A stretch of 64,000 bases of DNA, taken from assembly GCA_029961685.1 (NCBI GenBank), contig JARWKL010000016.1, positions 15,320,157 through 15,384,156 of the forward strand. Reading direction: 5' to 3'. This DNA is from Aristolochia californica (taxonomy: Eukaryota; Streptophyta; Magnoliopsida; Piperales; Aristolochiaceae). This document shows, piece after piece, positions 1 to 11,086 of the stretch. How positions within the stretch are numbered: the stretch's first letter is position 1; each line of letters opens with the position of its first letter. Both the position numbers and the translations under genes were made by a program. The notes below the pieces were generated by a model, which was given only the letters and a program-made list of their open reading frames with translations, did no database searches and was not told the DNA's origin.

Positions 1-129
1 CAATTCACCCATCATGTTATTCAAAGCTCAAATCACATTCCTATGTGGAGATCAAAATTAGAGGATTCAATTATTTATAGGACCCTAAATCACTTGAGAT
101 CTTGTAACTTTTTTTGTTGTACCTACGGT

Positions 130-480
130 CAAACCACTTTGTAGACCAAATCGCTTAGTGCGAAGTTGGGTCCAAAGCCCATCCCAAAATGACAAAGTTA
201 TGAAGCCTTTTTCTCAACTAATAAACTCAAGATGTTTGGACATACTAATCCATGTGGGACTATTCTTTAAAATTTTGCCTCATGTGTAGGTCCTCTTTTG
301 TGGCTCTGTGTGTGGATAATTTAGGCGGATACCCACGTATGAGTACCTACTCTGATACCATGTGAAGTTGGGTCCAAGACCCATCCCAGAATGATTAGTT
401 AAGTTGGAAAGCCTCTTTCCCAACCAATAAATCTTAGATGTTTGTAGTTTCCCAGAGATAGCTATCTCACTATTTCCCAC
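130..480 (-). repeat. LTR fragment with primer-binding site (family B)
   Basis: Read on the minus strand, the segment ends in CTTCACA at 361 and is followed directly by TGGTATCAGAGT (349-360), the usual initiator Met-tRNA primer site of plant LTR retrotransposons. The same LTR end and PBS occur at 59440-59535 on the plus strand, and a relative without a clear PBS lies at 31300-31613. A second diverged block of the same sequence lies at about 150-250. No gag or pol adjoins it, so this is a fragment. Short open frames here are translations of the LTR-PBS boundary, not genes. Confidence 0.6.
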
Positions 481-879
481 ATCTCTGAAACAGGCGAAGG
501 GGAAAGTTTGGAGATTGAATTCCTCTGAATTGTCCCCTATCCAAAAAAAACACCACGATTATATAACTTTAAGAGGCTAACTATTGAGAATGCATAAACC
601 CATCAAGTGACTGTGAAGACGCAACTCACATGGCTCCGAACAATAATCAACACTCAAAAGTCAAAAGGGTGTCCTCCTTCCGATGCTTTAAAATTTTCAA
701 CAATGGGGGCATAGTTTCCCTTTGGAAATGGATCAAAGCAAGGAGGGTTGGGTCGGTCGTCACCTCAAAATAGCCTGAGAACTTTGATTCATCAAATAAC
801 TGGGAGTCTTTTGCTATGGAGGAAGCCACTTCAATCTTCCAAAATACCGCCGCTTGCAATTTCATAAAAGCTGCATTTT

Positions 880-2738
880 TTTAAATGGTGCCACTTCAAA
901 TGGTCCTTAAAACCAAAACCTTTAACCCTAATGGTCCTATTTCAAAATTGCTACAGAAATTCAAAATTCTTTCTCATGTACTCACTAATCCATTTAGGGC
1001 TAGTTTTTAAAAAAATATACATACAAGACTATTCTTTAATAAGATAATTAGTTAAACAATTAAAATTTTAAAATAAAAAATTTACATAATAAACCCATCT
1101 TTCATATTTTCACCCCTAAATAAATTTAGGTTATCTATAAAGAATTCCATTATAGTGTTTATTAGCACCACTCAATATGTAAACAATGGCAGCTGAGGTT
1201 AAAAATTATTGTATCTTACAAAGAGATTTTATGCCCAAAGATGTATAATGCAATTGTACCCATGAAATTGAGACATGTTGGATGTTATACATCACAAAAA
1301 AGTATTTTTTTTTATATCCAAATTATGGAACATTGATATGCTCATCCTAAAGTCTCTTATGGATAATTTACTAGCTTTGTTGTTTATGTTTAGAATAAAC
1401 CTTTCCCTTAAAACTACATAAAAAAAAAACATATTACCTCATTTATATTGTGCATTTTACTTATGGCAATAGAAAGCAAAAGATTGGTTTCAGTTAATTT
1501 GTTACACAACCTCAAGCTACACAAAGAAGTTTTAGCTTAGAAGTCATGCCCAAGGAAAATCAACAAGAAGAGATGTCCACACCCATGCAAATCAATGCAA
1601 AGGAGACATCCATCTCGCTCATGAAAGCCATCCAAAAGGGGACGTCCCCATGCATGGATGAGTTTCAACCATTGAAGGATATTCTAGAACAATTTCTCCT
1701 ACAATCACTCAAATGAGGGATCCACCACATACTTCATTAGCTATTCAAGATTCTGCTACAAATCCTACTCAAACAATCCAAATAATTCAAGGACAATTTT
1801 TCTCATCGATCACTCAATCAAAGGGAGAGAATTGAAGAAAAATCAATCACTCAAGAGTAGAGGATCAAGTTCCAAGAATCATGGAAGATGAATGGAAGGA
1901 ACAACCCATTGATTTGTACAAATTTTTAAACACACCAAGGAGCCTATTAGTAAGGAAAATGATGATTCGGTTTTTCTAGAGAAAGTGGTTTTATAGTGTT
2001 ACTCATAGTGAAATTTCACTTCACCTAGAGAGTGAATCACCACATTTCTTAATAAAATGATGAAAATGTAAACTCCACCTCTCATCTTAGAATTTCATGT
2101 TTCATCGTTGGTTGCCTTTGAAGGTTTTCTCATTGCTCCCTCATCCGCCTTTATTCTTCGTACTTCCTTCTTCTTTTTATTGTTTATTTTTTATTTTTTA
2201 ATAAATTTCATAATTACTAATCAGATTGATTAAAAAATGATGACTATTAAAATATTTGTTTTTTAATTGAATACTTTAACTATATAACATAAATGTGAAT
2301 TGAATTCTAAATTACCTTTATGATTTAAATGTATGTTATCAAATTAAAAAAATATTTTATAACAATAGTAGTCAATACCAGATTTATGTCAAATAATAAA
2401 AAATTATTTATAATATATAATGACTTATAATAGCATGAATGCCCTCTTTCTTTGGTTATTTAATCATTGATCTATTTTATTAATAAATTCCTTCTACACT
2501 TGCCATAATGTTAACTAACTAAAATATCTACATTCTAGTGTACTTTCTATTCGCCACACTAACATAAAATTGTTCATTCCCCATGGAAAGTCGTTCACCT
2601 TAGAATTCACTTTCACCTTATCTTTTCCTAGGTGATCTACTTTCTAACTGCACTAACCCCTTCCCCCCATCACACTAAGATAAATCAACGAGAGGAATTC
2701 TATAGCTTTTTATTTCCTTTTCTAGGGTTTTGAAAAAC
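880..2738. other. AT-rich stretch with LTR-like tail, no gene
   Basis: I see no sustained coding frame. Positions 1545-1930 form a block repeated at about 11790-12185 and 16010-16345. It shows a discontinuous coding-like phrase (IQDTTTNPTQ in the best copy) but no recognised domain. From about 2100 on the sequence is AT-rich and leads into the LTR of the copia relic, with a TATA-like ctatataaa near 2740. The start of that LTR cannot be fixed, because the two available copies of the relic are duplicated together with their flank. Confidence 0.5.
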
Positions 2739-2878
2739 TATATAAACCCTTGTACTATTTCTTCTACACCTTGAATTCATTCAAGCAATTATTTTTGTTC
2801 CTCTCTTTGTGGTTGAAGGCTTATTCTTATGCATTGTAGCTCCATCTCAATTCCTCCACGGTTGCTTCAATTTTCTAG

Positions 2879-2892
2879 TGGTATTAGAGCAG
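2879..2892 (+). promoter_or_regulatory. Retrotransposon primer-binding site
   Basis: TGGTATTAGAGCAG follows the LTR end and differs from the canonical TGGTATCAGAGC site by one base, C to T. The duplicate in relic B is more decayed (GGTATCATATAAG). Confidence 0.75.
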
Positions 2893-3302
2893 AAGGTTTG
2901 ATCCTAGGAACATTACTCCTCTTTTTAGAAGAAAGGTATTTAATTTCGTACATATTTCATTCGAGTTCATTTCTCCTTCCACTTTATCACTCTTGGAATC
3001 TCTCTTCTTCATTCGAGTTTCTCCTCTTTCTTGTTAATCCATCATTTTTCAAAAAATTTCAAACACGAATTTAAATGCAATCTCAATGCATTCTAATGAG
3101 CCACACACTTGATCATTCATTCTTAGCAATGGTTGCAAGTAACACTTTAGTCAACAAGTAACCAAGGAATAAGAGTAATTAACAATTCCATCCAACATAC
3201 GATAAGTCATCTAAACATATCAATTTCACTCAACAAGGCAACAACAACAACCAGTCATTTCAACAACAAGAAGCAACGATCATCCACCTCTCATTCTAAT
3301 GG

Positions 3303-3569
3303 TACACAATGTCAAATTTGTCACAAAGCCAACCACACCGCTAAAACATGATGTCATCGATTCAATCAACATTATCAACTAAAAAATACTTCAAATGTTG
3401 TAGCAACACTCTCCATCTCCAAATTTAAAGAAGATTCACAATGGTTTAGCGACACTGGTGCAACTACACACATGACAAATAATCCAGGTGTGTTCTCAAA
3501 CCCTTCACCTTATATTGGTACAAAAAACCAACAAGTAGGAGATGATAATGTTCTCCCTATAAAAGGTAA
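3303..3569 (+). pseudogene. Copia gag zinc knuckle and protease fragment
   Basis: One frame gives a CCHC knuckle (CQICHKANHTAKT) with the last Cys preceded by a stop codon. About 40 codons later comes WFSDTGATTHMTNN, the D-T-G-A active site of a retroviral-type aspartic protease. In copia elements these sit at the gag-pol junction and cleave the polyprotein. An ATGA stop at about 3349 and a TGA at about 3571 break the frame. Confidence 0.75.
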
Positions 3570-4914
3570 ATGAAAAGTGCAATTGTCATCTTGTATTGGT
3601 TCCTTTTTTTTTTCCAACAATGCGTTCTAGTTCCACAAGTAAAAAAGAATCGTATTTTATTTTCCAAATTTACAGAAGATAATAACTATTATATGGAGTT
3701 TTGCCCAAATTGTTATCATGTGAAGGACACTCGGAGTGGAATAACTCATACCAACAGGCCAATGACTATTGGTTTATACCTATTCCCTGAAGAAGAAAAA
3801 GCCTTTGGGGTTAGAAAGGCATCACAATCTATGGTGTGTCATCATAGGCTTGGACATCCATCTTTTACTTTAATTTCATCTTTAACTAGACAACAAATTC
3901 TTCCTGATTTAAATTCATTTTTAAAAACTTGTGTTAGTTGCCAAATGGAAAAACAAACTAAATTGTCTTTTGATCGTGTTGAACATAGGGCTTCTAAGCC
4001 ACTTGAATTAGTACATTTTGATTAATGAGGTCCGTCACCTTTGATTTCTAAATATGGTAATAAATATTATATTATCTTTTTAGATGATTGTAACATATTT
4101 GTTTGGATGCATCATTTCAAAAGTAAGAATGAAACATTTAGTATATTTGTTAAATTTTGAAATATGGTGAAAAATCAATTTTCTTCGAGGGTAAAAGTTC
4201 TTCATTTGGCTGGTAGAGGTGAGCACATGAACTCTCTTTTCAAAGAATATTTAGTTCGATATGGTATTTTTCATCATATTCCTTGTCCATACGCTGTTGA
4301 GCAAAATGGAATGACCGAAAGAATTCTTAGACATATAGTTGAAATGGGACTAGCATTGTTATATGGAAGCAATGTTCCTACTAGTTTTTGGATTGAATCT
4401 TTTCAAACTACACTTAACTTGATTAATCGACTTCCTATTGCTCGCTTACAAGGTGAAACTCCTAACTCTTTATTATTTGATAACTCTCCTAACTAACCTA
4501 TTTGTACTTTGCAATGTTTATACTTTCCTTTTTAACGACCTTTTAATAAAAACAAATTTGAACCCCACTCTCTACTTTATGTTTTTCATGGGTTTCATGA
4601 TTCTTATAAAGGGTACCAATGCTTTTGTCCATCCCTCAATATTTTTTTTTATCACTCAACATGTTGTTTTTGAAGAATCATGTTTTCCATATACATTATT
4701 TGAAAAATTAAGAATTACTAACCCTTTAACTCTTAGTGCTAACGATTTTATCAAATCATTAGACAAAACATCCACAACTTCATCTACTCCTTTACTGTCA
4801 AATTCTTATGAAATCTATGTTCCTAATCCTTCACCCTTATCACAAAATACTCTCCTAAGAAATACAAGTCCAACAGTCTGTCCATCTTTCTCTCCACCTT
4901 CTGGTAATATTTAA
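3570..4914 (+). pseudogene. Copia integrase fragment (relic A)
   Basis: The frame at 3570-4025 carries the GAG-pre-integrase signature HHRLGHPSFT and a CVSCQMEKQ zinc element. After a stop, a frame at 4164-4496 carries the core with HLAGRGEHMN (normally SDRGGE, so the second catalytic Asp region is altered), NGMTERILRH (third acidic residue) and SFWIESFQTTLNLINRLP. From 4438 the reading continues in another frame as a copia post-integrase spacer. It is multiply frameshifted and catalytically impaired. Confidence 0.8.
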
Positions 4915-5355
4915 AATGTTCTTCCTATTTACCCCTTCATCTCATCCTCTACCTAAACAACCTAATCATCATCCTATGATGACTAGAGCAAAGAGTAAGG
5001 CAGCTACCTCATCTCTTCAAGTTCATGTAGTCACACATTCATCTGAGCCTATATCATATAACTGGCCCTTATACTTTCCCAATGGAATGATGTCATGAAA
5101 GTAGAATGCAATGCTCTTCAACGAAATAACACATAGGAACTCATTTCTACATGTGCAAAAATAACATGGATTCAATTTCAGGGATGAGCCATTATATTTT
5201 ATTTGGATTTTGATTGTTCAAATATCAATCGAATTCCCTCCCTCCCAAGGCATTCGGGAGAGTAGGGGAGGAATAAAAGATGTCTATAACCAGGTGGGCA
5301 AATATCCCATTTTGAAAAGGTCTTTCCATAGTTGAAAGAGAAACAGCTAAGAGCC

Positions 5356-5731
5356 TATTAAGCACCTAGCCAGTACTACCCAAAAGACCGGCCTGTTAGG
5401 AGCGGAAGACATAGATACTTAACCCAGGACCATAACAACACACCCCACCTTCGCGAGCCGACGTCCACGGCGGCCCACTCTAGTGACGGCCTACTCTAGC
5501 GACACTGGCCAGACTCAGGTTGCGATCCTACGGCCTACCAGTATTTTAATCCAGCCTCTAGGTCGCGCCCTTCGCTAGGTCACCCCTTCCACTAGGTCGC
5601 CCTTTCTAGGATTCGAACGCATGACGTGGGAGCCCGATCTGATACCAAATGTTAAGCACCTAGCCAATACTACCCAAAAGATCGGCCTGTTAGGAGCGGA
5701 AGACATATGTACTTAACCCAGGACCATAACA
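5356..5731 (-). mobile_element. TRIM: 376-bp non-autonomous LTR retrotransposon
   Basis: Two 82-bp direct repeats (5356-5437 and 5650-5731, ending CCATAACA) flank about 210 bp. On the minus strand the inner edge of the 5650-5731 LTR is followed by TGGTATCAGATCGG, a Met-tRNA primer site. The other LTR is preceded by a purine run (AAGGTGGGGTG) that serves as PPT. The target duplication gagcc is present at 5351-5355 and 5732-5736. The paralogous site near 17870 lacks the insert. There is no coding capacity, so this is a terminal-repeat retrotransposon in miniature, dependent on proteins supplied in trans. The interior also contains ggattcgaacgc, resembling a tRNA T-arm. Confidence 0.9.
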
Positions 5732-5884
5732 GAGCCCTTATTTTATGCTTTTATAGCAAGTATTAATTAGAAATAAGTGGTACAACCAAGAAATACTCTT
5801 CTTTGGGAGGATAGGAAGTCAAATGTGGAAAACCGCCCAACTAACAAGCTGGCACAATATTTCTATGGTAGGTAATGACTCCAA

Positions 5885-6159
5885 TTTGTACCCACGAAGC
5901 GGAAATGGATTCCCCCCTCTTCACCTTAAATATGAGGAGGTTTGGCATCTCTTCATCATCTCTCGAGGTCAAGGCCGAAGCTGAAGCTTTCTCCATGTCT
6001 CCACCATGAGATGTCTCCAAATTTCAGTTCAGAAGATGCGTTGAGGCTAATTGTTGTTGTTGGAAGTGGCTCCAATGCCACTCTTCTTCCTCTCTTTAGA
6101 CCTGGAAGTTCATATCTAAGGTAAGAGGGGGGAATCCATTTCCGCTTCGTGGGTACAAA
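5885..6159. repeat. Perfect 37-bp inverted repeat with 201-bp spacer
   Basis: Positions 5885-5921 and 6123-6159 are exact reverse complements. Only the left arm has a counterpart in copy B (near 18018). There the equivalent of the right arm is unrelated sequence, so the right arm was created in copy A by an inverted copying event at the duplication breakpoint. The spacer contains a short frame (5942-6124) with no recognised domain. Confidence 0.9.
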
Positions 6160-6184
6160 AGGACAGCAATGCGAGGAAGACGAG

Positions 6185-6385
6185 AGAATAATTTTTCTAC
6201 TGCTGAAAAGACTTTATCTTGTCTGATAGAAAATAAGGAGTGTAGCTGCAATCGAAGAAGCTAAGTATTCATCTCATCGACAGCGTCCTCCATATCGTAA
6301 GCCAAACCTCTGAGGTCGCTCACCCAGGAACGCACAGACTCGTCTATAAACTGCCTCATTTCAGCATCTCTCACACTAGAGATCT
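6185..6385 (-). pseudogene. NLR Rx-type coiled-coil fragment, second copy
   Basis: The minus strand reads SVRSWVSDLRGLAYDMEDAVDEMNT with interruptions. This is the EDVID-region consensus of the Rx N-terminal domain of CC-NBS-LRR immune receptors. It is a diverged copy of the fragment at 7500-7768. It is too short to be functional and has no nucleotide-binding domain attached. Confidence 0.75.
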
Positions 6386-6955
6386 TTATAACAAAATCTA
6401 GAACTTCATGAGTTGAGGTCAGTCATCAATTATGCAACCGTAGCAGAGGTTTATAACAAGCGATGAACAGCCAACATAATAATAAAATAATAAAAAACAG
6501 AATTAAGTGACACCAGAAATGTCAATGTAGCATAGGACGAAAGAATGCTGCAACCGAGCAGAAGCAAAGTCACATGAAAACTACAAGAATCCAATAATTT
6601 TATCTCATTCAAACTCCTAAACCGAGCCAGCAAGTTGCTCGCCAAAGTCTTTCATTGTCCATAAATCCATCCCATTCTTCACCTAATTGGGTATGGCAAC
6701 AACTACTCTTCGACAACAGCTGCTTCTCCTTCTCTTTTCTTATTCCTCCTTCTTTGATATTTCTTCTGCATACACCAACTGCACCATATCTCTTTGTTTT
6801 TAGTCGCTGCATGGCAGAAGCAGAATGGAAAGAAAGAAATCTTCCACTTCCGGTTGGCCTGCTATTTCTGAGTTTGCATATGTCAAGACCAGCTTCTTGA
6901 GACAAATCACTGGTTTTTTTCAGAGTATTAGCAGCAACACTCCAGACATCTTTTG
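6386..6955. other. Spacer without recognisable gene
   Basis: Overlapping open frames on both strands (for example 6609-6962 minus and 6655-6900 plus) have no domain I recognise. The minus-strand one abuts the NLR leucine-rich remnant and may be decayed 3' sequence of that pseudogene. Confidence 0.4.
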
Positions 6956-7960
6956 AGTACATTCTATGTCTCCACCGTCATCGATGAGTCCCAGGGGCTT
7001 TTGGTAGCTCAACCAAATGGGAACAATAATCTAAATGTAGCGTTTGCAAACTGAGTCCGGTAGCCTTTCTATACGTTTGTGGTGGAGAATTAAGATGCCG
7101 CAAATGCTTCAAATTTCAGATAGATTTTGGTAGCTCCTTGATCTTAAACTTCTGCTGTCCATAATTGTACCAATACAACCTTATTAAATGAAAAATTCTC
7201 GGAAATACGGCACGGTACGTGAAGCAACGCTTCAGATTAGGGACCAAGCACAAGTAGCTCAAGTCCAGAGCAGGGAGAATGACACCCTTGGTTCTTGGTA
7301 AATCCCCGAGTTCACTTTTTTATAATCTACCCCAATTATCAAGATTTACAGTACGTAATAAGCATCCATGCATTTTTTCCAACATCCCTCCGTTATTTTT
7401 CTAAGTCTTCATACTCATTTGTATTACCGTCGCCAATTGCTCTTTTTGTTTGTTAACTGTTTCTTCCCAATCTCCAAGATTTCATTTGTCTTAGAAGCTA
7501 TCTGATAATTGAGAGAATAATTTTTCTACTGCTGAAAAACTTTTAGTCTGAGAGAAGAGAATAATGTGTGTAGCTGGTCTTCGTGGGTTTTGTTCTTCTC
7601 CTCCAGCTGCCATCGAAGAAACTCAGTGTTCATCTCATCGACTACGTCCTCCACATCATAAGCCAAGCCTCTGAGGTCGCTCAACCAGGAACGAACAGAC
7701 TCGTCTGTAAACTGCATCGTTTTAGCATTGTTCAACAGCGGTTGAATTCCCACTAGATATCTTTTCAACCTCTTGAGCTATTTGTCTATCCGCCACAAAT
7801 GGCCTAGCTTTTTCTGGATGATAGGGGTGAGGGCCTGACCCAAGCCTCGGAAAACACCATTAGAGCAGCGTCAGTTATCGTAACTGCTGCATTAGATGCT
7901 AATTTTGCCAGCCATTCAGCCTCCGAAACAGGCGAAGGGGAAATTTGGGGAGATTGATTC
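6956..7960 (-). pseudogene. CC-NBS-LRR disease-resistance pseudogene, NB-ARC lost
   Basis: Reading the minus strand from 7960, there is an Rx-type N terminus (LAKLASNAAV), then after frameshifts the coiled-coil with VEDVVDEMNTEFL (7526-7768). About 250 bp later comes VPNLKRCFTYRAVFP, the winged-helix/ARC2 signature of NLRs, followed by FHLIRLYWYNYG. Next come LRR phrases IKELPKSI, NLKHLRHLN and LQTLHLDYCSHLVELPK (7130-6970). The P-loop, kinase-2 and GLPL parts that should lie between the coiled-coil and ARC2 are missing, and several stops and frameshifts occur. An intact CNL would be 850-1,000 residues. This is a deletion-collapsed pseudogene. Confidence 0.85.
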
Positions 7961-8095
7961 CTCTGAATTTGTTCTCTTTCGGAAAAAAAAAAAAAAACAC
8001 CACGATTATATCCGTAAGAGGATGGCAACTGAGAACGCATAAACGCGCCGAGACACTGTTAAAAGGCAACTCATGCGGCTCCGGATGGTAGTCAG

Positions 8096-10538
8096 TAGGG
8101 GTGGCATCGAGCCGAGCCGAGCCCGAACCTGCCTATGTTCGAGTCGAGCTTGATTTAAATATTTCGAGCAGAGCTTCGAGCCGAGCCTCGTCTCGAGCCT
8201 AAAATTGTTATCGAGCTCGAGCCCAACGAGTTCGAGTCGAGCTTCGAGCCTCAACATACATTTAAAACTTTTCAAAAAATATATATTGAATAAAATGTAT
8301 ATAAAATTATGCATATATTTTATATAAAATTGGGCATGACCTCTACATAAAATTGGGCATAACTTATATATATAATATGTGTATAAGATTGGGCATAACC
8401 TCTACTTAAAATTGAGCATAATCTATATATATAATACTTGTATAAAATTCGGCATGACCTTTACTTAAAATTGGGCATAATCAATATACATAATACCTGC
8501 ATAAACACTCCATAAATACTCCATAAAATTGTCTATACATTCCATAAACACTTCATGAAATTGTTTATACACTCCATAAAATAATCTAAACACTCCATAC
8601 ACTGCATAACATTATAAATAAACTCCATACAATAATCAAACACAACAAAATTAAATAAAATATCACTATCAATTTACAATCACCCAAATAAAAACTATAA
8701 ATTCTTTAAATAAAATCATATTACTATTACATACTTACTAGAAAATTACAAGAAATATTTTAAATTTTTATTAGGAAAATTAAATGGACCTCTTATTGCC
8801 TTTTCTAAGGAAATAAATAAAAATTAATAATTAATCTAATATATTATTATACTTATCGATAAAATTTTAATCACATAAAATGTCAAACACAAAATTACTA
8901 TGAAAATTGCCTCATGCTCAAAGTATTATATCATCAACTGTCAAATATTTATTCAAAATTTTTCTATATGGTTTTCTAAGCCATCTTGGCAAGAAAATCT
9001 TACTTGAAAAATTATAGGATTTTTTAAAAAGAATTTATAATTAGAAAAATATTTTGAAAAAATACGAGGCACTAATGGTCCCGATATTTCTATTAAAAAT
9101 GTTTTTTCAACATTTATTGAAAAAACTAGTCTCTGGAAACGTATTTCTACTAAAATATCTTTTCAATTTATTTAAGAGCCATGAGGAAGGGACAAAGAGT
9201 TTTTTTTTTCCTTGTTCATAATCTCGCACGTAGGGGTGGCTTTGAATAAATTATATATAAAATTATGCATACATTTTTAAAAAATATAATGATAGGGGAG
9301 GTTCAGGATTGAATTTCAATAATGGATTAAAATGCACCAATATTAATATTTTTTACTCCAATTGTTGTCTAGCTTGTTTGAATTTGGCCATAATTTATTA
9401 TGGCCTCCTTAGTGCCCCTAGATAAAAATTTATATTCTAGGAAAAACTAAAAATATTTTTCCTATGATACATATTCCCAAAAAAACCTTTAAATAAAATC
9501 TTATTACTATTAGTGACTTATTAGAAAATTACAAGAAATATTTTAAAATTTTCTTAGGAAAGTTAAATGGACCTTTTATTGTCTCTTCTAGGGAAATAAA
9601 TAAAAATTAATAATCAATCTAATATATTATTATACTTATCGATAAATTTTTAATTAAATAAAATATCAAACACAAAATTGCAATGAAAATTATTTCATGC
9701 TAAAAGTATTACAGCATCAACTGTTAAATACTTATTCAAAAATTTTTTATACAGTTTTCTACCCGATCTTGGTACAAAAAATCTTACTTTGAAAATTATA
9801 TGATTTTTAATAAAAAATTTCAATTAGAAAAGTGTTTAAAAAAACATGAGACACTAATAGTTCATAGAAAATTATTTCTATAAAATTTATTTTTAATTTT
9901 TTCCAGAGGAAAAAGTTTTTATTTTATTTTATGATCTCGCACGTGCGATTTCTCGCGAGGAAGGGGGAGATTATTTCTCCCCTGTTCTGGTTATCTGCCG
10001 AGACGACGCCAAGGGAAGGGGCTTACGGCGCCGGGGAGGATTTATCGTCGGAGATGACGGCCACGACGGAGTCGGCGGCGACAGAATCGGCGGTGACGGA
10101 AGCGGCGACGACGGAAACAGAGGCGACGGCGAGGGGAGGAAGAAATCAAACTGACGGACACAGAGGCGGCCGGCGATCGGCTGCGACGGCGGTATAGACG
10201 CCGGAGAACAGCTACGACGGCGGTAGAGGCGGCGACAACAACCGATGGGAGGGGTCGGCGGTGACGAGGGGGGAGGAAAAATTTTTCCCCCCTTCGCTCT
10301 CGCTCCCGCTCCCGCTCCCCCGCTCGCTCGCGATCCCGTACCGATTCATGCCGATCCGACTCATTTCGAGCCGGCTCGCGAGCCGGCTCGCGAGCCAACG
10401 AACCGAACCTAGCTTCGGTCGAGCTCGGATCGTTAAGGTAAACGAGCCGATTTCGGTGTTCGAGCTCGGCTCGAGCTCGAAAAATGACGAATCGAACCGA
10501 GCCGGCTCGCGAACCGGCTCGGCTCGAAGCCACCCCTA
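8096..10538. mobile_element. Non-autonomous hAT transposon (hAT-1)
   Basis: The element begins TAGGGGTGGC and ends GCCACCCCTA (perfect 10-bp terminal inverted repeats). It is flanked by the 8-bp direct duplication gtagtcag (8088-8095 and 10539-10546), the length made by hAT transposases. Copy A of the segmental duplication has the empty site near 650. Subterminal zones are dense in GAGCCGAGCC/GAGCTCGA motifs, as expected for transposase binding. Both ends match the 5.6-kb element at 19980-25610, but no transposase is present. The left half is AT-rich and the right third strongly GC-rich (CGG/GAC repeats). Open frames in that part (9931-10197, 10042-10533) are low-complexity artefacts. Confidence 0.93.
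8703..9943 (+). repeat. Internal direct repeat within hAT-1
   Basis: Positions 8703-9230 and 9487-9943 are diverged direct copies, and both end in ctcgcacg. The first copy is followed immediately by TAGGGGTGGC (9231-9240), identical to the element's own terminal inverted repeat. The AT-rich sequence after it resembles hAT-1's left interior. I interpret this as insertion of one element copy into another, followed by recombination that removed the second right end. Confidence 0.7.
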
Positions 10539-11086
10539 GTAGTCAGCACTCAAAGGTCAAGATGGTTTCCACTACGGAAATGAAACAAAACAAGGAGGGT
10601 TGGATCGGTCAAGATGGTCCAAAATACCACCGCCTACAATTTAAGATGAACTGCATTTCCTGAAAAGGTTCAACCTAAAATGGTCTTTAAAACCAAAACC
10701 CTAAACCTTAATGGTCCTATTCCAAAATTGCTACAGAAATTCGAAATTTTTTCCATGTACTCACCAATCCATATTGGATTATTGTTTAAAAATACGGGAC
10801 TATTCTTTAATAAGATAATCACTTAAATAATTAAAATTTTAAAATAAACATTATAAATTTATATAATGGACCCAGCTTTCAAGACATTCACCCCTAAACT
10901 AATTCAGGTTATCTATGGGAGAATTCTGTTATGGTGTTTATTAGCTCTGCTCAATATGTAAACAATGATAGTTGAACATAAAAATGATCATATCTTACAT
11001 AGAGATTTTAAACATATGGTATGGGACATCATATTAAATTACCCAAAATTCAAAGTGTAAAGGACTTCACAGATTATATATGTTTG

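Larger units (their letters stand above)
2739..5178 (+). mobile_element. Ty1/copia relic A, truncated before reverse transcriptase
   Basis: The order is LTR end, PBS (2879), gag zinc knuckle, aspartic protease, GAG-pre-integrase/zinc region and integrase core, which is the copia order. It stops at about 5178, where an RT entry sequence (NTWELIST type) begins and the paralogous copy also diverges. Stops and frameshifts occur throughout, so it is dead. Relic B at 13300-15681 is its duplicate rather than an independent insertion, because flanking DNA on both sides is shared. RT, RNase H and the 3' LTR are absent. Confidence 0.85.
486..6122. repeat. Segmental duplication, copy A
   Basis: This stretch aligns in the same orientation and order with about 7925-18214. 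Matching blocks are 486-650 with 7925-8087, 650-1010 with 10547-10800, 1010-5178 with 10800-15681, and 5180-6122 with 17705-18214. Breaks in collinearity are explained mainly by insertions private to one copy: the TRIM at 5356 here, and the hAT element, solo LTR and a 2-kb block in copy B. The block contains a copia relic and the 5' edge of an NLR pseudogene. No intact gene is seen in it. Confidence 0.8.

Noticed and set aside
10042..10533. 163-codon Arg/Ser-rich minus-strand open frame
   Set aside because: It is the complement of GC-rich CGG/CTCG subterminal repeats in hAT-1. Composition alone explains it and there is no domain.
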